From assembly GCA_910588035.1 (NCBI GenBank), contig CAJUPY010000001.1:249188-313187 (forward strand): a DNA stretch of 64,000 bases. The letters run 5' to 3'. The notes beneath the pieces are model-generated. The model searched no databases. It worked only from the letters and a program-made list of their open reading frames with translations, and was not told the origin of the DNA. The stretch is from an uncultured Muribaculaceae bacterium (GTDB lineage Bacteria > Bacteroidota > Bacteroidia > Bacteroidales > Muribaculaceae). Below, piece by piece: positions 26,862 to 35,036 of the stretch. The stretch's first letter is position 1, and every line of letters starts with the position of its first letter. A program made the position numbers and the translations under genes.

Positions 26862-27992
26862 TTATAATCTTGTTGTCACCCTCTTCAACATATCTTCTTT
26901 CCACGAATGGAAATCACCGGCGATGATGTGGCGTCTGGCCTCACCGACAAGCCAAAGATAGAAGGCGAGATTGTGGATTGAGGCTATTTGCATCGCCAAC
27001 AACTCCTGGCTGATAAACAGATGGCGCAGATATGCCCTTGAATAAACCCGGTCGACATAGCTCGGGCCGTCTTCTTGAATGGGGCGGAAATCATCGGCCC
27101 ATTTCTTGTTGCGCATATTCATTATACCCTCAGAAGTGAATAACATGCCGTTGCGTCCGTTTCGGGTCGGCATCACACAGTCCATCATGTCAACGCCACG
27201 GTCAATAGCCTCAAGAATGTTCGCCGGAGTTCCTACTCCCATCAGATAACGAGGCCGGTCGGCCGGCAATATGTCATTCACCACTTCGATCATCTCATAC
27301 ATCACTTCGGCAGGTTCACCGACTGCCAGACCGCCTATCGCATTTCCTTCAGCTCCGAGAGATGCGACCTTGCGGGCAGACTCACGACGCATGTCTGCAT
27401 ATGTGCAACCCTGGACAATCGGGAAAAACGCCTGGTCATAGCCGTAGAGTCCCTCTGTTTCCTTATAATGCTTCCACCCTCGGTCTAACCACCTGTGGGT
27501 CAGATCAAGCGACTTGCGTGCATATGTGCGATCAGCCGTGCCCGGTGTGCATTCATCAAGAGCCATCATGATGTCGGCGCCGATGATGCGCTGGATGTCG
27601 ACTGTTCCTTCCGGGGTGAAAACATGTTTCGATCCGTCGATATGGCTACGGAAATGCGCACCATCTTCTTTAAGTTTGCGGTTAGCCGAAAGAGAAAACA
27701 CCTGAAATCCTCCGCTGTCGGTCAATATCGGACGTTCCCAACCGTTGAATTTGTGAAGACCGCCTGCTTGAAGGAGTATTTCAGTTCCGGGTCTCAGGTA
27801 AAGATGATAAGTGTTGCCCAGAATTATCTGGGCCTTTATGTCGTCGCGAAGTTCATGCATATGGACTCCTTTAACCGATCCCAATGTGCCAACAGGCATA
27901 AAAATCGGTGTCTCAATTGTTCCGTGGGCCGTTGTGATCAATCCGGCACGTGCACTACTCGCTTTGTCTGTTGCTTGGAGTTCAAATTTCAT
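26862..27992 (-). CDS. tgt: tRNA-guanine transglycosylase (queuine tRNA-ribosyltransferase) lacking zinc cysteines
   Basis: 376 residues from the ATG at 27992. The enzyme inserts the queuosine precursor into position 34 of tRNAs. Visible are ILGNTYHLYLRPG, the catalytic loop TDSGGFQVFS (D92), GGLAVGEP and the second aspartate region EAIDRGVDMMDC (D264-D271) followed by PTRNGRNG. The usual zinc CxCxxC is absent: no cysteine follows C272, and residues 300-320 read DFRPIQEDGPSYVDRVYSRA. The partner histidine H340 (ASIHNLAFYLW) remains. The longer frame to 28040 is rejected because the promoter lies within it. It heads a tgt-lptG unit. Confidence 0.92.
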   Translation of the reverse strand: MKFELQATDKASSARAGLITTAHGTIETPIFMPVGTLGSVKGVHMHELRDDIKAQIILGNTYHLYLRPGTEILLQAGGLHKFNGWERPILTDSGGFQVFSLSANRKLKEDGAHFRSHIDGSKHVFTPEGTVDIQRIIGADIMMALDECTPGTADRTYARKSLDLTHRWLDRGWKHYKETEGLYGYDQAFFPIVQGCTYADMRRESARKVASLGAEGNAIGGLAVGEPAEVMYEMIEVVNDILPADRPRYLMGVGTPANILEAIDRGVDMMDCVMPTRNGRNGMLFTSEGIMNMRNKKWADDFRPIQEDGPSYVDRVYSRAYLRHLFISQELLAMQIASIHNLAFYLWLVGEARRHIIAGDFHSWKEDMLKRVTTRL

Positions 27993-27997
27993 GACCA

Positions 27998-28028
27998 CAA
28001 AATTACTCAATTTGCTCTTTTCTGCAAA
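27998..28028 (-). promoter_or_regulatory. tgt promoter, near-perfect consensus, predicted leaderless transcript
   Basis: Minus-strand TTTG (28025-28028), 19 bases, TAATTTTG (27998-28005). Only five bases separate the last G from the ATG at 27992, so the transcript should begin at or beside the start codon. Confidence 0.75.
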
Positions 28029-28077
28029 ATCTAGAGACAATTAACCGATTTATCTGAACCCATTCGTTAAACCGTGG

Positions 28078-28794
28078 CTATTTCAGATCAATGCAACGAA
28101 ATGTCATGGTTCTGACGTCGACAGTCAGAATGGCATCAACGAGAGGAGTGCCGATTGACGTGATCACTTTAATCACTTCAGATGCCTGGACCGAACCGAT
28201 TATACCAGGCAGAGGACCGAATACACCAAAAGCGGAGCATGGGGTCTGATCACTGTCCGGAACCGGATCGGGAAACACTTCGCGATAGGAAATGTGTCCT
28301 GGAATCAGTGTCATAACATGTCCTACATACTGCGATACACCGCCAAACACAACCGTTTTTCCCAACCCGGCAGCTACGTCCGTGACCATATATTTTGTCA
28401 ACTGATTGTCTGAGGCTTCGACGATGACATCATAGTTTGACAAAATTCCGGAAGCCGTGTCTGCGTCAAGATATTCATTGTAAGCCTCGACGATTATTGA
28501 ACTGTTTATCGCATGAAGTCTCGCGGCCGTCACTTCGACCTTAAACCCACCGGCGTCAGCTTCCGTAAATGAAAGCTGACGCTGAAGGTTAGAGATATCA
28601 ATTCTGTCATAATCAACCACTCCGATGCGACCGATGCCGGAGGCTGCAAGATACATTGCGACTATAGAGCCCAACGCACCCGCTCCGACAACAAGCACCG
28701 ATGAGTCGCGCAGGCGTAGTTGACAGACTTCGCCAAATCCGTCAAGCATGATGCTGCGGCTGTAGCGAGTAAGTTCCGATTCATTCAGGTCCAT
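28078..28794 (-). CDS. thiF: ThiF-type adenylyltransferase (HesA/MoeB/ThiF family)
   Basis: 238 residues from the ATG at 28794, five bases after the thiH stop (an upstream TTG at 28803 would overlap it). The Rossmann loop VVGAGALGS and the following DYDRIDISNLQRQ bind ATP and the ThiS tail; TPCSAFGVFGPLPGIIGSVQASEVIK holds the conserved cysteine. ThiF adenylates the C-terminal glycine of ThiS to prepare it for sulfur transfer. It lacks the CxxC zinc pairs of longer MoeB-type enzymes. It is the last gene of the thiamine operon. Confidence 0.85.
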   Translation of the reverse strand: MDLNESELTRYSRSIMLDGFGEVCQLRLRDSSVLVVGAGALGSIVAMYLAASGIGRIGVVDYDRIDISNLQRQLSFTEADAGGFKVEVTAARLHAINSSIIVEAYNEYLDADTASGILSNYDVIVEASDNQLTKYMVTDVAAGLGKTVVFGGVSQYVGHVMTLIPGHISYREVFPDPVPDSDQTPCSAFGVFGPLPGIIGSVQASEVIKVITSIGTPLVDAILTVDVRTMTFRCIDLK

Positions 28795-28799
28795 GGCAT

Positions 28800-29948
28800 T
28801 CAATCAAATACTGAGTCCCAATCTTTCCACACCACGTCATAACCCATATCTCTGATATCGCGGGCTACTTCTGACGGCGTACGCGGATCTGTCACTTCAA
28901 ACTGCTCCAACGCGTCGGGAGTCGAGACATATCCTCCTGGCTCTGTCTTGCTTCCTGCACTCATGGAAGTGACTCCGAGCTTCATCATGTTATTTCTGAA
29001 TCTGACGCTCTCACGTGTTGAATAGGAGATGTCGACATCGTGATCGAAAATTCTGAAAGCGAAGGTAAGCTGGGCAAGTTCCTTGTCAGACATCACGACA
29101 TTGGGTTGGAAACCGCTTTCTGACGGACACATGCGTGGAAAATTGACACTGTAACGTGTCCGCCAATATTTTTTTTGAAGATAGCGCAGATGGCGGGACA
29201 TCATCGCTACATCCGTACGCCAGTCTTCCAACCCTATCAGCACTCCCATTCCGATCTTATGGACTCCGGCCTGCCCCATGCGGTCATAACCGTTCAACCG
29301 CCACTCATAGATTGACTTCATTCCTTTCGGGTGATAGTTTTTATAGGCCTTGCGGTTATAAGTTTCCTGAAAACATACAACCCCATTGAGACCTGACTTA
29401 ATCAAGCGGCTGTATTGCTCAGTTGTCATCGGTTGCACCTCAATAGTCAGGTTGTTGAAATATGGACGGCATGTATTCAAAACATTCTCGAAATAATCGG
29501 TTCCGCACAGCGACGGATATTCTCCACTTACAATCAGAAGATTATCAAACTGACCGAGTTTCTTGATTGCCTCACACTCGGCTTTGACCTGATCCATCGT
29601 GAGAATGGTGCGCGCAAAGTCATTATTGTGATTAAAACCACAGTAGACACAGGCATTACAACACGCGTTTGACACGTACATAGGAATATACATCGACATC
29701 GTCTTACCGAAGCGTTCCTGCGTGAACATCATGCTCAGCGATGCCATTTCCTCAAGAAAACCGGCGGCTGCCGGTGAAATCAACACCATGAAATCATCAG
29801 GAGTCAGCTGACGGCGATTTCGGCGTGCCGAAGACAGCACCCTTTCGACATCACCGGATGTCGCTGACATGATCTGATCAGTAGTGTCGTTCCACGACCA
29901 GCTGTCGATGACATCGGCAAAACCGTGTCCCCACGGCGATTCTTTCAT
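28800..29948 (-). CDS. thiH: 2-iminoacetate synthase (tyrosine lyase, radical SAM)
   Basis: 382 residues from the ATG at 29948, which overlaps the thiC stop as ATGA. The radical-SAM cluster motif is C96-x3-C100-x2-C103 (ACCNACVYCGFNH). ThiH cleaves tyrosine to dehydroglycine for thiazole formation with ThiG and ThiS-thiocarboxylate, an anaerobic route consistent with a gut anaerobe. A frame open to 30008 would overlap thiC by over 60 bases, so I use the coupled start. No SD is visible; coupling probably drives its translation. Confidence 0.9.
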   Translation of the reverse strand: MKESPWGHGFADVIDSWSWNDTTDQIMSATSGDVERVLSSARRNRRQLTPDDFMVLISPAAAGFLEEMASLSMMFTQERFGKTMSMYIPMYVSNACCNACVYCGFNHNNDFARTILTMDQVKAECEAIKKLGQFDNLLIVSGEYPSLCGTDYFENVLNTCRPYFNNLTIEVQPMTTEQYSRLIKSGLNGVVCFQETYNRKAYKNYHPKGMKSIYEWRLNGYDRMGQAGVHKIGMGVLIGLEDWRTDVAMMSRHLRYLQKKYWRTRYSVNFPRMCPSESGFQPNVVMSDKELAQLTFAFRIFDHDVDISYSTRESVRFRNNMMKLGVTSMSAGSKTEPGGYVSTPDALEQFEVTDPRTPSEVARDIRDMGYDVVWKDWDSVFD

Positions 29949-31660
29949 TTGTTGCATATGTCTGTGATATTTTGTGAAATTCTCATCGCACAGAAATTCG
30001 GACCACACATTGTGCAGAACCGGTCATCGGAATCTGGTGCCGCGCGTCGCGATTCGAGATAATACCTACGCGACAGCTCCGGGTCAAGCGAAAGATTGAA
30101 CTGGTCTTTCCACCTGAAATCATACCTGGCCTTGCTCAAAGCATTGTCGCGGACATCAGCCCCTGGAAATCCTTTTGCGAGATCTGCTGCATGGGCAGCT
30201 ATCTTATATGTTATCACACCGTGTCTCACATCTTCAAGATCAGGTAATGACAAATGCTCTTTTGGAGTAACATAACAGATCATGGCTGTTCCCATCGACG
30301 CAATGTTCGCTGCTCCGATAGCTGATGTGATATGGTCATATCCGGGTGCGATATCGGTTGTCAACGGTCCAAGAGTATAGAAAGGTGCATCATGGCAAAC
30401 ACGCTTCTGCCGTTCCATATTTTCCTTGATTTTGTGCATCGGCACATGTCCCGGCCCCTCGATCAAGACCTGCACGTCGTGAGCCCAGGCGATCTCTGTC
30501 AATCGTCCAAGCACGTCAAGTTCCATGAACTGGCAACAGTCGTTGGCATCATGAATCGAACCGGGTCTCATGCCGTCGCCAAGAGATATGGCCACATCAT
30601 ATTTATTAAGAATCTCGCATATCTCGTCAAAATGGGTGAACAGAAAACTTTCTTCGCCATGAATCGCACACCATTGGATCATGATCGAACCGCCGCGTGA
30701 AACACAGCCGGTCAATCGTTCTCCTACCAATGAAGCATGCTTCTTAAGCACACCGGCATGGATTGTGAAATAATCAACCCCCTGCTCACACTGCTCGATC
30801 AGCGTATCACGATAGATTTCCCACGTCAGGTCCGAAACTTTGCCGTTTACTTTTTCAAGAGCCTGATAGACAGGTACAGTGCCAACCGGAACTGGACAGT
30901 TACGCACAATCCATTCGCGAGTTTCGTGAATATTATCACCAGTAGACAGATCCATCAACGTATCGCCTCCCCAATAGCAGCTCCATACAGCTTTGGCAAC
31001 TTCCTCCTCAATGCCTGACGAAAGAGCCGAATTACCTATATTTGTGTTCAGTTTGACCGAGAATGCCGAGCCGATGATCATAGGTTCGGCTTCCGGATGA
31101 TTGATGTTGGCCGCTATCACAGCACGTCCCGACGCAACTTCTTCACGCACAAACTCGGGAGTTATATATGACTTTATACCAAGTTCCTTATTCGCAAGAT
31201 TCTCCCTTATGGCCACGTATTCCATTTCGGGGGTGATGACTCCTTTACGTGCATAATGCATCTGCGTCACTCTTTTGCCGTCGGCTGCCACCCGTGGACG
31301 ATATTGAACCGGAAAACGAATCGAGTCAAGAGAACGGTCAGTCATCCGTGCACGGCCATATTCACTCGTGATCGATTCAAGTATCAAAGTATCTCCGCGA
31401 CGTTCCACCCAACTTTCTCTTGTGCGCGGCAGTCCACGATTTATGTCAACACTGTAGTTTGGGTCAGTATAAGGTCCGCTTGTGTCATAGACCGTGACAG
31501 GAGCATTTGGATACTCAATCCGTTTACCGTCTTCAATCTTCACAGTCGGATATTGATTGATGCGACGCATGGCGACCCGCAAATCGGGATAAATCGTCCC
31601 TTTTACAAATATTTTCTCGGAATTAGGATAAGACGACATGTCAATATTTGATAGTTCCAT
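29945..31660 (-). CDS. thiC: Phosphomethylpyrimidine synthase
   Basis: 571 residues. ThiC converts aminoimidazole ribotide to hydroxymethylpyrimidine phosphate by radical SAM chemistry. The C-terminal cluster motif C549-x2-C552-x4-C557 (FCTMCGPNFCAM) is intact. Family blocks such as NINHPEAEPMIIG, IEGPGHVPMHKIKENM, YTLGPLTTDIAPGYDH and WKDQFNLSLDPE are present. The N-terminal part (RRINQYPTVKIEDGKRIEYPNAPVTVYDTSGPYTDP) is complete. It lies 12 bases after thiG and its stop overlaps thiH by 4 bases. Confidence 0.96.
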   Translation of the reverse strand: MELSNIDMSSYPNSEKIFVKGTIYPDLRVAMRRINQYPTVKIEDGKRIEYPNAPVTVYDTSGPYTDPNYSVDINRGLPRTRESWVERRGDTLILESITSEYGRARMTDRSLDSIRFPVQYRPRVAADGKRVTQMHYARKGVITPEMEYVAIRENLANKELGIKSYITPEFVREEVASGRAVIAANINHPEAEPMIIGSAFSVKLNTNIGNSALSSGIEEEVAKAVWSCYWGGDTLMDLSTGDNIHETREWIVRNCPVPVGTVPVYQALEKVNGKVSDLTWEIYRDTLIEQCEQGVDYFTIHAGVLKKHASLVGERLTGCVSRGGSIMIQWCAIHGEESFLFTHFDEICEILNKYDVAISLGDGMRPGSIHDANDCCQFMELDVLGRLTEIAWAHDVQVLIEGPGHVPMHKIKENMERQKRVCHDAPFYTLGPLTTDIAPGYDHITSAIGAANIASMGTAMICYVTPKEHLSLPDLEDVRHGVITYKIAAHAADLAKGFPGADVRDNALSKARYDFRWKDQFNLSLDPELSRRYYLESRRAAPDSDDRFCTMCGPNFCAMRISQNITDICNK

Positions 31661-31672
31661 GGTTGCGACTGA

Positions 31673-32449
31673 TTATTCGTTAAGAAATGATGTGAGAGGA
31701 CTTGAGGCTTGTGCATGGTTTGCCACAGCACCGGGGCCGGCCAGATAGGCATTACGACCTGCGATCACCGCCAGACGGAACGCATCGGCCATCATGACCG
31801 GATCGTCGGCAACTGCAATCGCCGTGTTTACAAGCACTGCATCGGCGCCCATCTCCATTGCCTCTGCTGCATGAGAAGGAACTCCGATACCCGCGTCGAC
31901 TACGACAGGAACCTGACTCTGCTCTATGATTATCTCCAGAAAATCACGGGTCAGCAATCCCTTGTTAGTACCTATAGGAGCACCAAGCGGCATGACAGCC
32001 GCCGCCCCGGCTTCTTCCAGACGCTTGCACAAAACAGGGTCTGCCTGTACGTATGGCAAAACTATAAATCCGTCAGCGGCGAGCTGTCTTGTGGCCTCAA
32101 GAGTTTCAACCGGATCGGGAAGAAGGTATTTCTGATCGGGGTGAATTTCAAGTTTAATAAAGTCTGTTCCGAATATCTCACGGCTCATCTGTGCCGCCAA
32201 CACCGCTTCCTTAGCATTTCTGACGCCAGATGTGTTAGGCAGCAAGTTGACATTCTCACGATTTATGTGTGTCAGCATGTCGTCAGTCGCCTCGTTCATC
32301 ATGTTAATCCGTTTCATGGCGACAGTTATCATCTGAGACTGAGATGCCAAGACTGATTGCAGCATTTTTTCGGGAGAAGAATATTTTCCTGTTCCGACAA
32401 ATAATCTCGACGAGAACTCATGTCCGCCGATGTTTAAAATATCATTCAT
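31673..32449 (-). CDS. thiG: Thiazole synthase
   Basis: 258 residues. A TIM-barrel protein starting ILNIGGHEFSSRLFVGTGKY. The Schiff-base lysine lies in DFIKLEIHPDQKYLLPDP (near residue 98), and the phosphate-binding loops are GAAAVMPLGAPIGTNKG and VVDAGIGVPSHAAEAMEMGADAVLVNTAIA. ThiG condenses deoxyxylulose phosphate, dehydroglycine (from ThiH) and sulfur (from ThiS) into the thiazole phosphate. The start overlaps the thiE-fusion stop as ATGA. Confidence 0.95.
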   Translation of the reverse strand: MNDILNIGGHEFSSRLFVGTGKYSSPEKMLQSVLASQSQMITVAMKRINMMNEATDDMLTHINRENVNLLPNTSGVRNAKEAVLAAQMSREIFGTDFIKLEIHPDQKYLLPDPVETLEATRQLAADGFIVLPYVQADPVLCKRLEEAGAAAVMPLGAPIGTNKGLLTRDFLEIIIEQSQVPVVVDAGIGVPSHAAEAMEMGADAVLVNTAIAVADDPVMMADAFRLAVIAGRNAYLAGPGAVANHAQASSPLTSFLNE

Positions 32450-33636
32450 ACAATATAATGTTTTTGAATTTCTTTCATCAATTCTTCCGTAGCCGATTCA
32501 GGATCTTTTGCACGGCTGATTGAACCGCTCACTGCAAATCCGGGAACTCCGATCTCAGCCAAATCAGATATGTCGCGAACCGTTATTCCCCCGATTGCGA
32601 CAAATGGTTTAACGCAATTTCTATCGACCATTTTGTTCATTATCGCCCGGTAGCCTTCAAGGCCAAGTGGTCGGGCAAGGTTCTTTTTTGTTGTAGTGAA
32701 CCGATATGGCCCTATTCCGTAATAATCGGCAAACAGAATTCTGTCATTGTCGAGATGAGACAGATCGTTGATTGTCAGTCCGATGATCATATCGCCACCA
32801 AGCAACCGCCTGGCTTCACATGGATTCATATCGTTTTGACCGAGATGAACACCGTCAACAATATTCTTCAGCCGTTCAGCAAGTTCCACACGGTCATCTA
32901 TGAGCAACGTGGCTCCCCGATGACGACATTCAGGTGAGATCAATTTGACAAAATCTTCAATTTCAGAGTCAGGAGCATCTTTCATTCTTACCTGAATCCA
33001 ACGGCAACCTCCGGCAAGAGCGGCAAGCACCGATTCATATGGATTTTGTCCGTCGGTTATATACTGCAGTCTCATGTTTCTCAATCTGAGCCACTCAACT
33101 GTTTTTTCTAATCCATCATCTCTACTCCATACATCCCCGAGCAACGCTGCTCCTGAGAAACCTTTAGATTTCAGATAGTCCATTTTGTCGAGCGTCACAC
33201 CTCCAAGCCCTACAACAGGAACATTGCTGACCGATGAAACCGAGTCGAGGTTGACTGATGCCTTATAACCCGGTTTAGATATTGAATCGAAAACCGGCGA
33301 AAGAGTTACATAATCAAATCCTGACAGTTCTTCAACGTCGTCAATCGAGTGGCAACTGCGCGACAAACTGGCGCACTCGGCCGACCTCACTCGCGAATTC
33401 AAATGAAATCCGACATCATAATTGTCAAGAAGAGCGGGAAAATCATGTAATTTTATACGGCAATGATAATTGCGGTCAATCGACTCAAGGAGAGTTCTGA
33501 CATAATGTTCAGATGATTTCGGTTTTCGAATATGGACATAATCGGCTCCAGCCCTTAGCAACGCAGTTATCGCTTCTGACTCATCGGGGATTTCTTCTTC
33601 AGGTGTGAAGACCAAATTTAAAAACTTACCCACCAT
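32446..33636 (-). CDS. thiE: Two-domain ThiE-type protein (TenI-like domain fused to thiamine-phosphate synthase)
   Basis: 396 residues, about twice the usual ThiE. The N-terminal domain (about 1-188) has ThiE/TenI landmarks (YVHIRKPKSS, VGFHLNSR, YVTLSPVFDSISKPGY, VVGLGGVT). The C-terminal domain (about 191-396) has fuller ThiE signatures (WIQVRMKDA, GATLLIDDRVELA, DGVHLGQNDM, GLTINDL, GIGPYRFTTTKKN, FVAIGGIT). ThiE joins the pyrimidine and thiazole phosphates to thiamine phosphate; TenI tautomerises the thiazole phosphate. I infer tautomerase N-terminally and synthase C-terminally. The start overlaps thiS by 11 bases. Confidence 0.85.
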   Translation of the reverse strand: MVGKFLNLVFTPEEEIPDESEAITALLRAGADYVHIRKPKSSEHYVRTLLESIDRNYHCRIKLHDFPALLDNYDVGFHLNSRVRSAECASLSRSCHSIDDVEELSGFDYVTLSPVFDSISKPGYKASVNLDSVSSVSNVPVVGLGGVTLDKMDYLKSKGFSGAALLGDVWSRDDGLEKTVEWLRLRNMRLQYITDGQNPYESVLAALAGGCRWIQVRMKDAPDSEIEDFVKLISPECRHRGATLLIDDRVELAERLKNIVDGVHLGQNDMNPCEARRLLGGDMIIGLTINDLSHLDNDRILFADYYGIGPYRFTTTKKNLARPLGLEGYRAIMNKMVDRNCVKPFVAIGGITVRDISDLAEIGVPGFAVSGSISRAKDPESATEELMKEIQKHYIV

Positions 33637-33826
33637 AAGCCGCTTTTATGATCACCACATCATCACCCTCATTAAGGCAACGGGCGTTCCATTCTGTTTT
33701 TTTTACAATTTTTCCATTGATTGCCACGGCAATTCCCCGACTGTCGCGATAAATCGATCCGATCACCGTGGCTACAGTCTCGTTATCAGTTATCTGCTGA
33801 CGTTTGTCATTGATTGTTACTTCCAT
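33626..33826 (-). CDS. thiS: Sulfur carrier protein ThiS
   Basis: 66 residues, ubiquitin-like fold length, beginning MEVTINDKRQQI and ending IIKAAYGG. The C-terminal Gly-Gly is the site of adenylation by ThiF and thiocarboxylation. The gene overlaps thiD by 20 bases and the thiE fusion by 11, a tightly packed arrangement. Confidence 0.93.
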   Translation of the reverse strand: MEVTINDKRQQITDNETVATVIGSIYRDSRGIAVAINGKIVKKTEWNARCLNEGDDVVIIKAAYGG

Positions 33827-34637
33827 TTATTTGCTTGAATATGTGATTTAACGGTCCCTGTCCATGACCAAACTTATAATCTTTACCGCACAAGATCGCA
33901 CGACTGACCCACTCTATCGCCTTACCGACAGCATCGTTCAATTCTGATCCTGATGCAAGAAATGAAGCTATTGCCGATGAAAGTGTACAGCCCGTTCCGT
34001 GTGTATTTTCTGAATCAACGAAATTATGTGAAAACGTCTGCATCGAGTCTGAATCTCTGACATAGAGAATGTCATTCACTATGTCATTGACCGGATTATG
34101 CCCACCTTTCAACAAAACCGCACCACATTCTGTCAAAATTGAAATTTTACGCGCGGCCTCATATAAGTCAGACGGTTCTGAGATTCTCACATCGGCCAAG
34201 GAAACTGCCTCCGGTATGTTTGGAGTGACGATGGCAGACAATGGAAAAATCAATTCCATTAATGCTTCCTTGACACCTTTTCCAGCCAACCGATAGCCGG
34301 AAGTCGCAACCATGACCGGATCAGTGACAACATTTTTCACCTGAGCCTCTCTTAAAAAACGGGCAACGATCTCCACTGAAGCGACATCTGGCAACATTCC
34401 GATTTTGACTGCATCGACATCGGCATCTGCCTTTATTGCATCAAGTTGTGCTTTCAATAGTTTTGGAGAGATTACCTCAAAAGAAGACACTCCACAAGTG
34501 TTTTGAGCTGTCACGGCCGTAATTGCCGTCATGGCATAGATGCCTAAGGCGCAACATGTCTTTATGTCGGCCTGGATACCTGCTCCTCCGATCGGATCAG
34601 AGCCGGCGATTGATAAAACGGTGATGTAAGTTTTCAT
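33807..34637 (-). CDS. thiD: Hydroxymethylpyrimidine/phosphomethylpyrimidine kinase
   Basis: 276 residues. A ribokinase-fold kinase with SIAGSDPIGGAGIQADIKT at the N terminus, DPVMVATSGYRL, LLKGGH and the anion-hole HGTGCTLSSAIA near residue 212. It phosphorylates the pyrimidine unit twice before ThiE couples it to thiazole. It is the first gene behind the TPP riboswitch, separated by about 75 bases. No SD sequence is seen before the ATG. Leading with thiD rather than thiS differs from the order I recall for Bacteroides thetaiotaomicron. Confidence 0.93.
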   Translation of the reverse strand: MKTYITVLSIAGSDPIGGAGIQADIKTCCALGIYAMTAITAVTAQNTCGVSSFEVISPKLLKAQLDAIKADADVDAVKIGMLPDVASVEIVARFLREAQVKNVVTDPVMVATSGYRLAGKGVKEALMELIFPLSAIVTPNIPEAVSLADVRISEPSDLYEAARKISILTECGAVLLKGGHNPVNDIVNDILYVRDSDSMQTFSHNFVDSENTHGTGCTLSSAIASFLASGSELNDAVGKAIEWVSRAILCGKDYKFGHGQGPLNHIFKQINGSNNQ

Positions 34638-34712
34638 TATGCATGATAGTCAAATTGTCGAAAATCATTCAAGACAATCAGACCATCCCGCACCAATGGC
34701 GCATGACATTTG

Positions 34713-34803
34713 CCACTCAATTCCTTGGCGGCATTACCCGCCCAGGTTCGAAGGGTCTGATCTCAGCCCGTTGCTATTGCACGGGCACCCCTTTGATGAT
34801 AAT
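34713..34803 (-). promoter_or_regulatory. TPP riboswitch (THI element) controlling the thi operon
   Basis: On the minus strand the aptamer reads GGGGTGCCC, then GGGCTGAGATCAGACCC, CGAACCTG and GGGTAATGCCG, ending CCAAGGAA: the conserved THI-box core in the correct order. Outer CCAC/GTGG bases (34806-34803 side and 34713-34716) extend the closing stem. It lies in the leader of thiD and is expected to turn the thi operon off when thiamine diphosphate binds. I see no obvious intrinsic terminator between it and thiD, so control may be on translation. Confidence 0.95.
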
Positions 34804-34809
34804 CTGTGG

Positions 34810-34817
34810 CAAATTTA
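34810..34817 (-). promoter_or_regulatory. -7 element of the thi operon
   Basis: Minus-strand TAAATTTG, about 10 bases upstream of the first conserved stem of the TPP riboswitch. No clear -33 is seen at 19-21 bases. Confidence 0.6.
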
Positions 34818-34855
34818 CAATTAAATTTCAATACCGTCATAATTTTTTTTGGTTT

Positions 34856-34995
34856 TTAGATACTATCGCTCGGCAAAACGCAAATAAATTTGCTTTTGCT
34901 CTCGACTTATTCGTATCTTTGGCTTCGCCTTAGATACTATCGCTCGGCAAAACGCAAATAAATTTGCTTTTGCTCTCGACTTATTCGTATCTTTG
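34856..34995 (+). repeat. Tandem pair of a 66-base repeat with an internal palindrome and a promoter
   Basis: Two identical 66-base copies at 34856-34921 and 34930-34995, period 74, separated by the 8 bases GCTTCGCC. Each holds an imperfect palindrome (GCAAAA, C, GCAAAT against ATTTGC, TTTTGC; 34873-34899 and 34947-34973) and ends in TATCTTTG. TTTG in the right arm lies 21 bases before TATCTTTG, so each copy is also a complete Bacteroidota promoter. Confidence 0.9.
34963..34995 (+). promoter_or_regulatory. Promoter of the acyl-CoA ligase gene, carried by the second repeat copy
   Basis: TTTG (34963-34966), 21 bases, TATCTTTG (34988-34995). The ATG at 35037 follows with a leader of about 35 bases. 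An equivalent promoter 74 bases upstream (34889-34921) would give a longer transcript from the first copy. The stretch 34638-35036 thus contains the riboswitch, its promoter and this repeat pair, and no gene. Confidence 0.75.
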
Positions 34996-35036
34996 TTGTT
35001 ATATATACGTTGAATACTCATTACATTATTAAAACT

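Noticed and set aside
31709..32356. 215-codon frame antisense to thiG
   Set aside because: thiG is complete and fits the operon; the antisense product has no recognisable domain.
34873..34973. Insertion sequence remnant
   Set aside because: The units are palindromic and short with no transposase or terminal inverted repeats; a promoter-bearing repeat explains them better.
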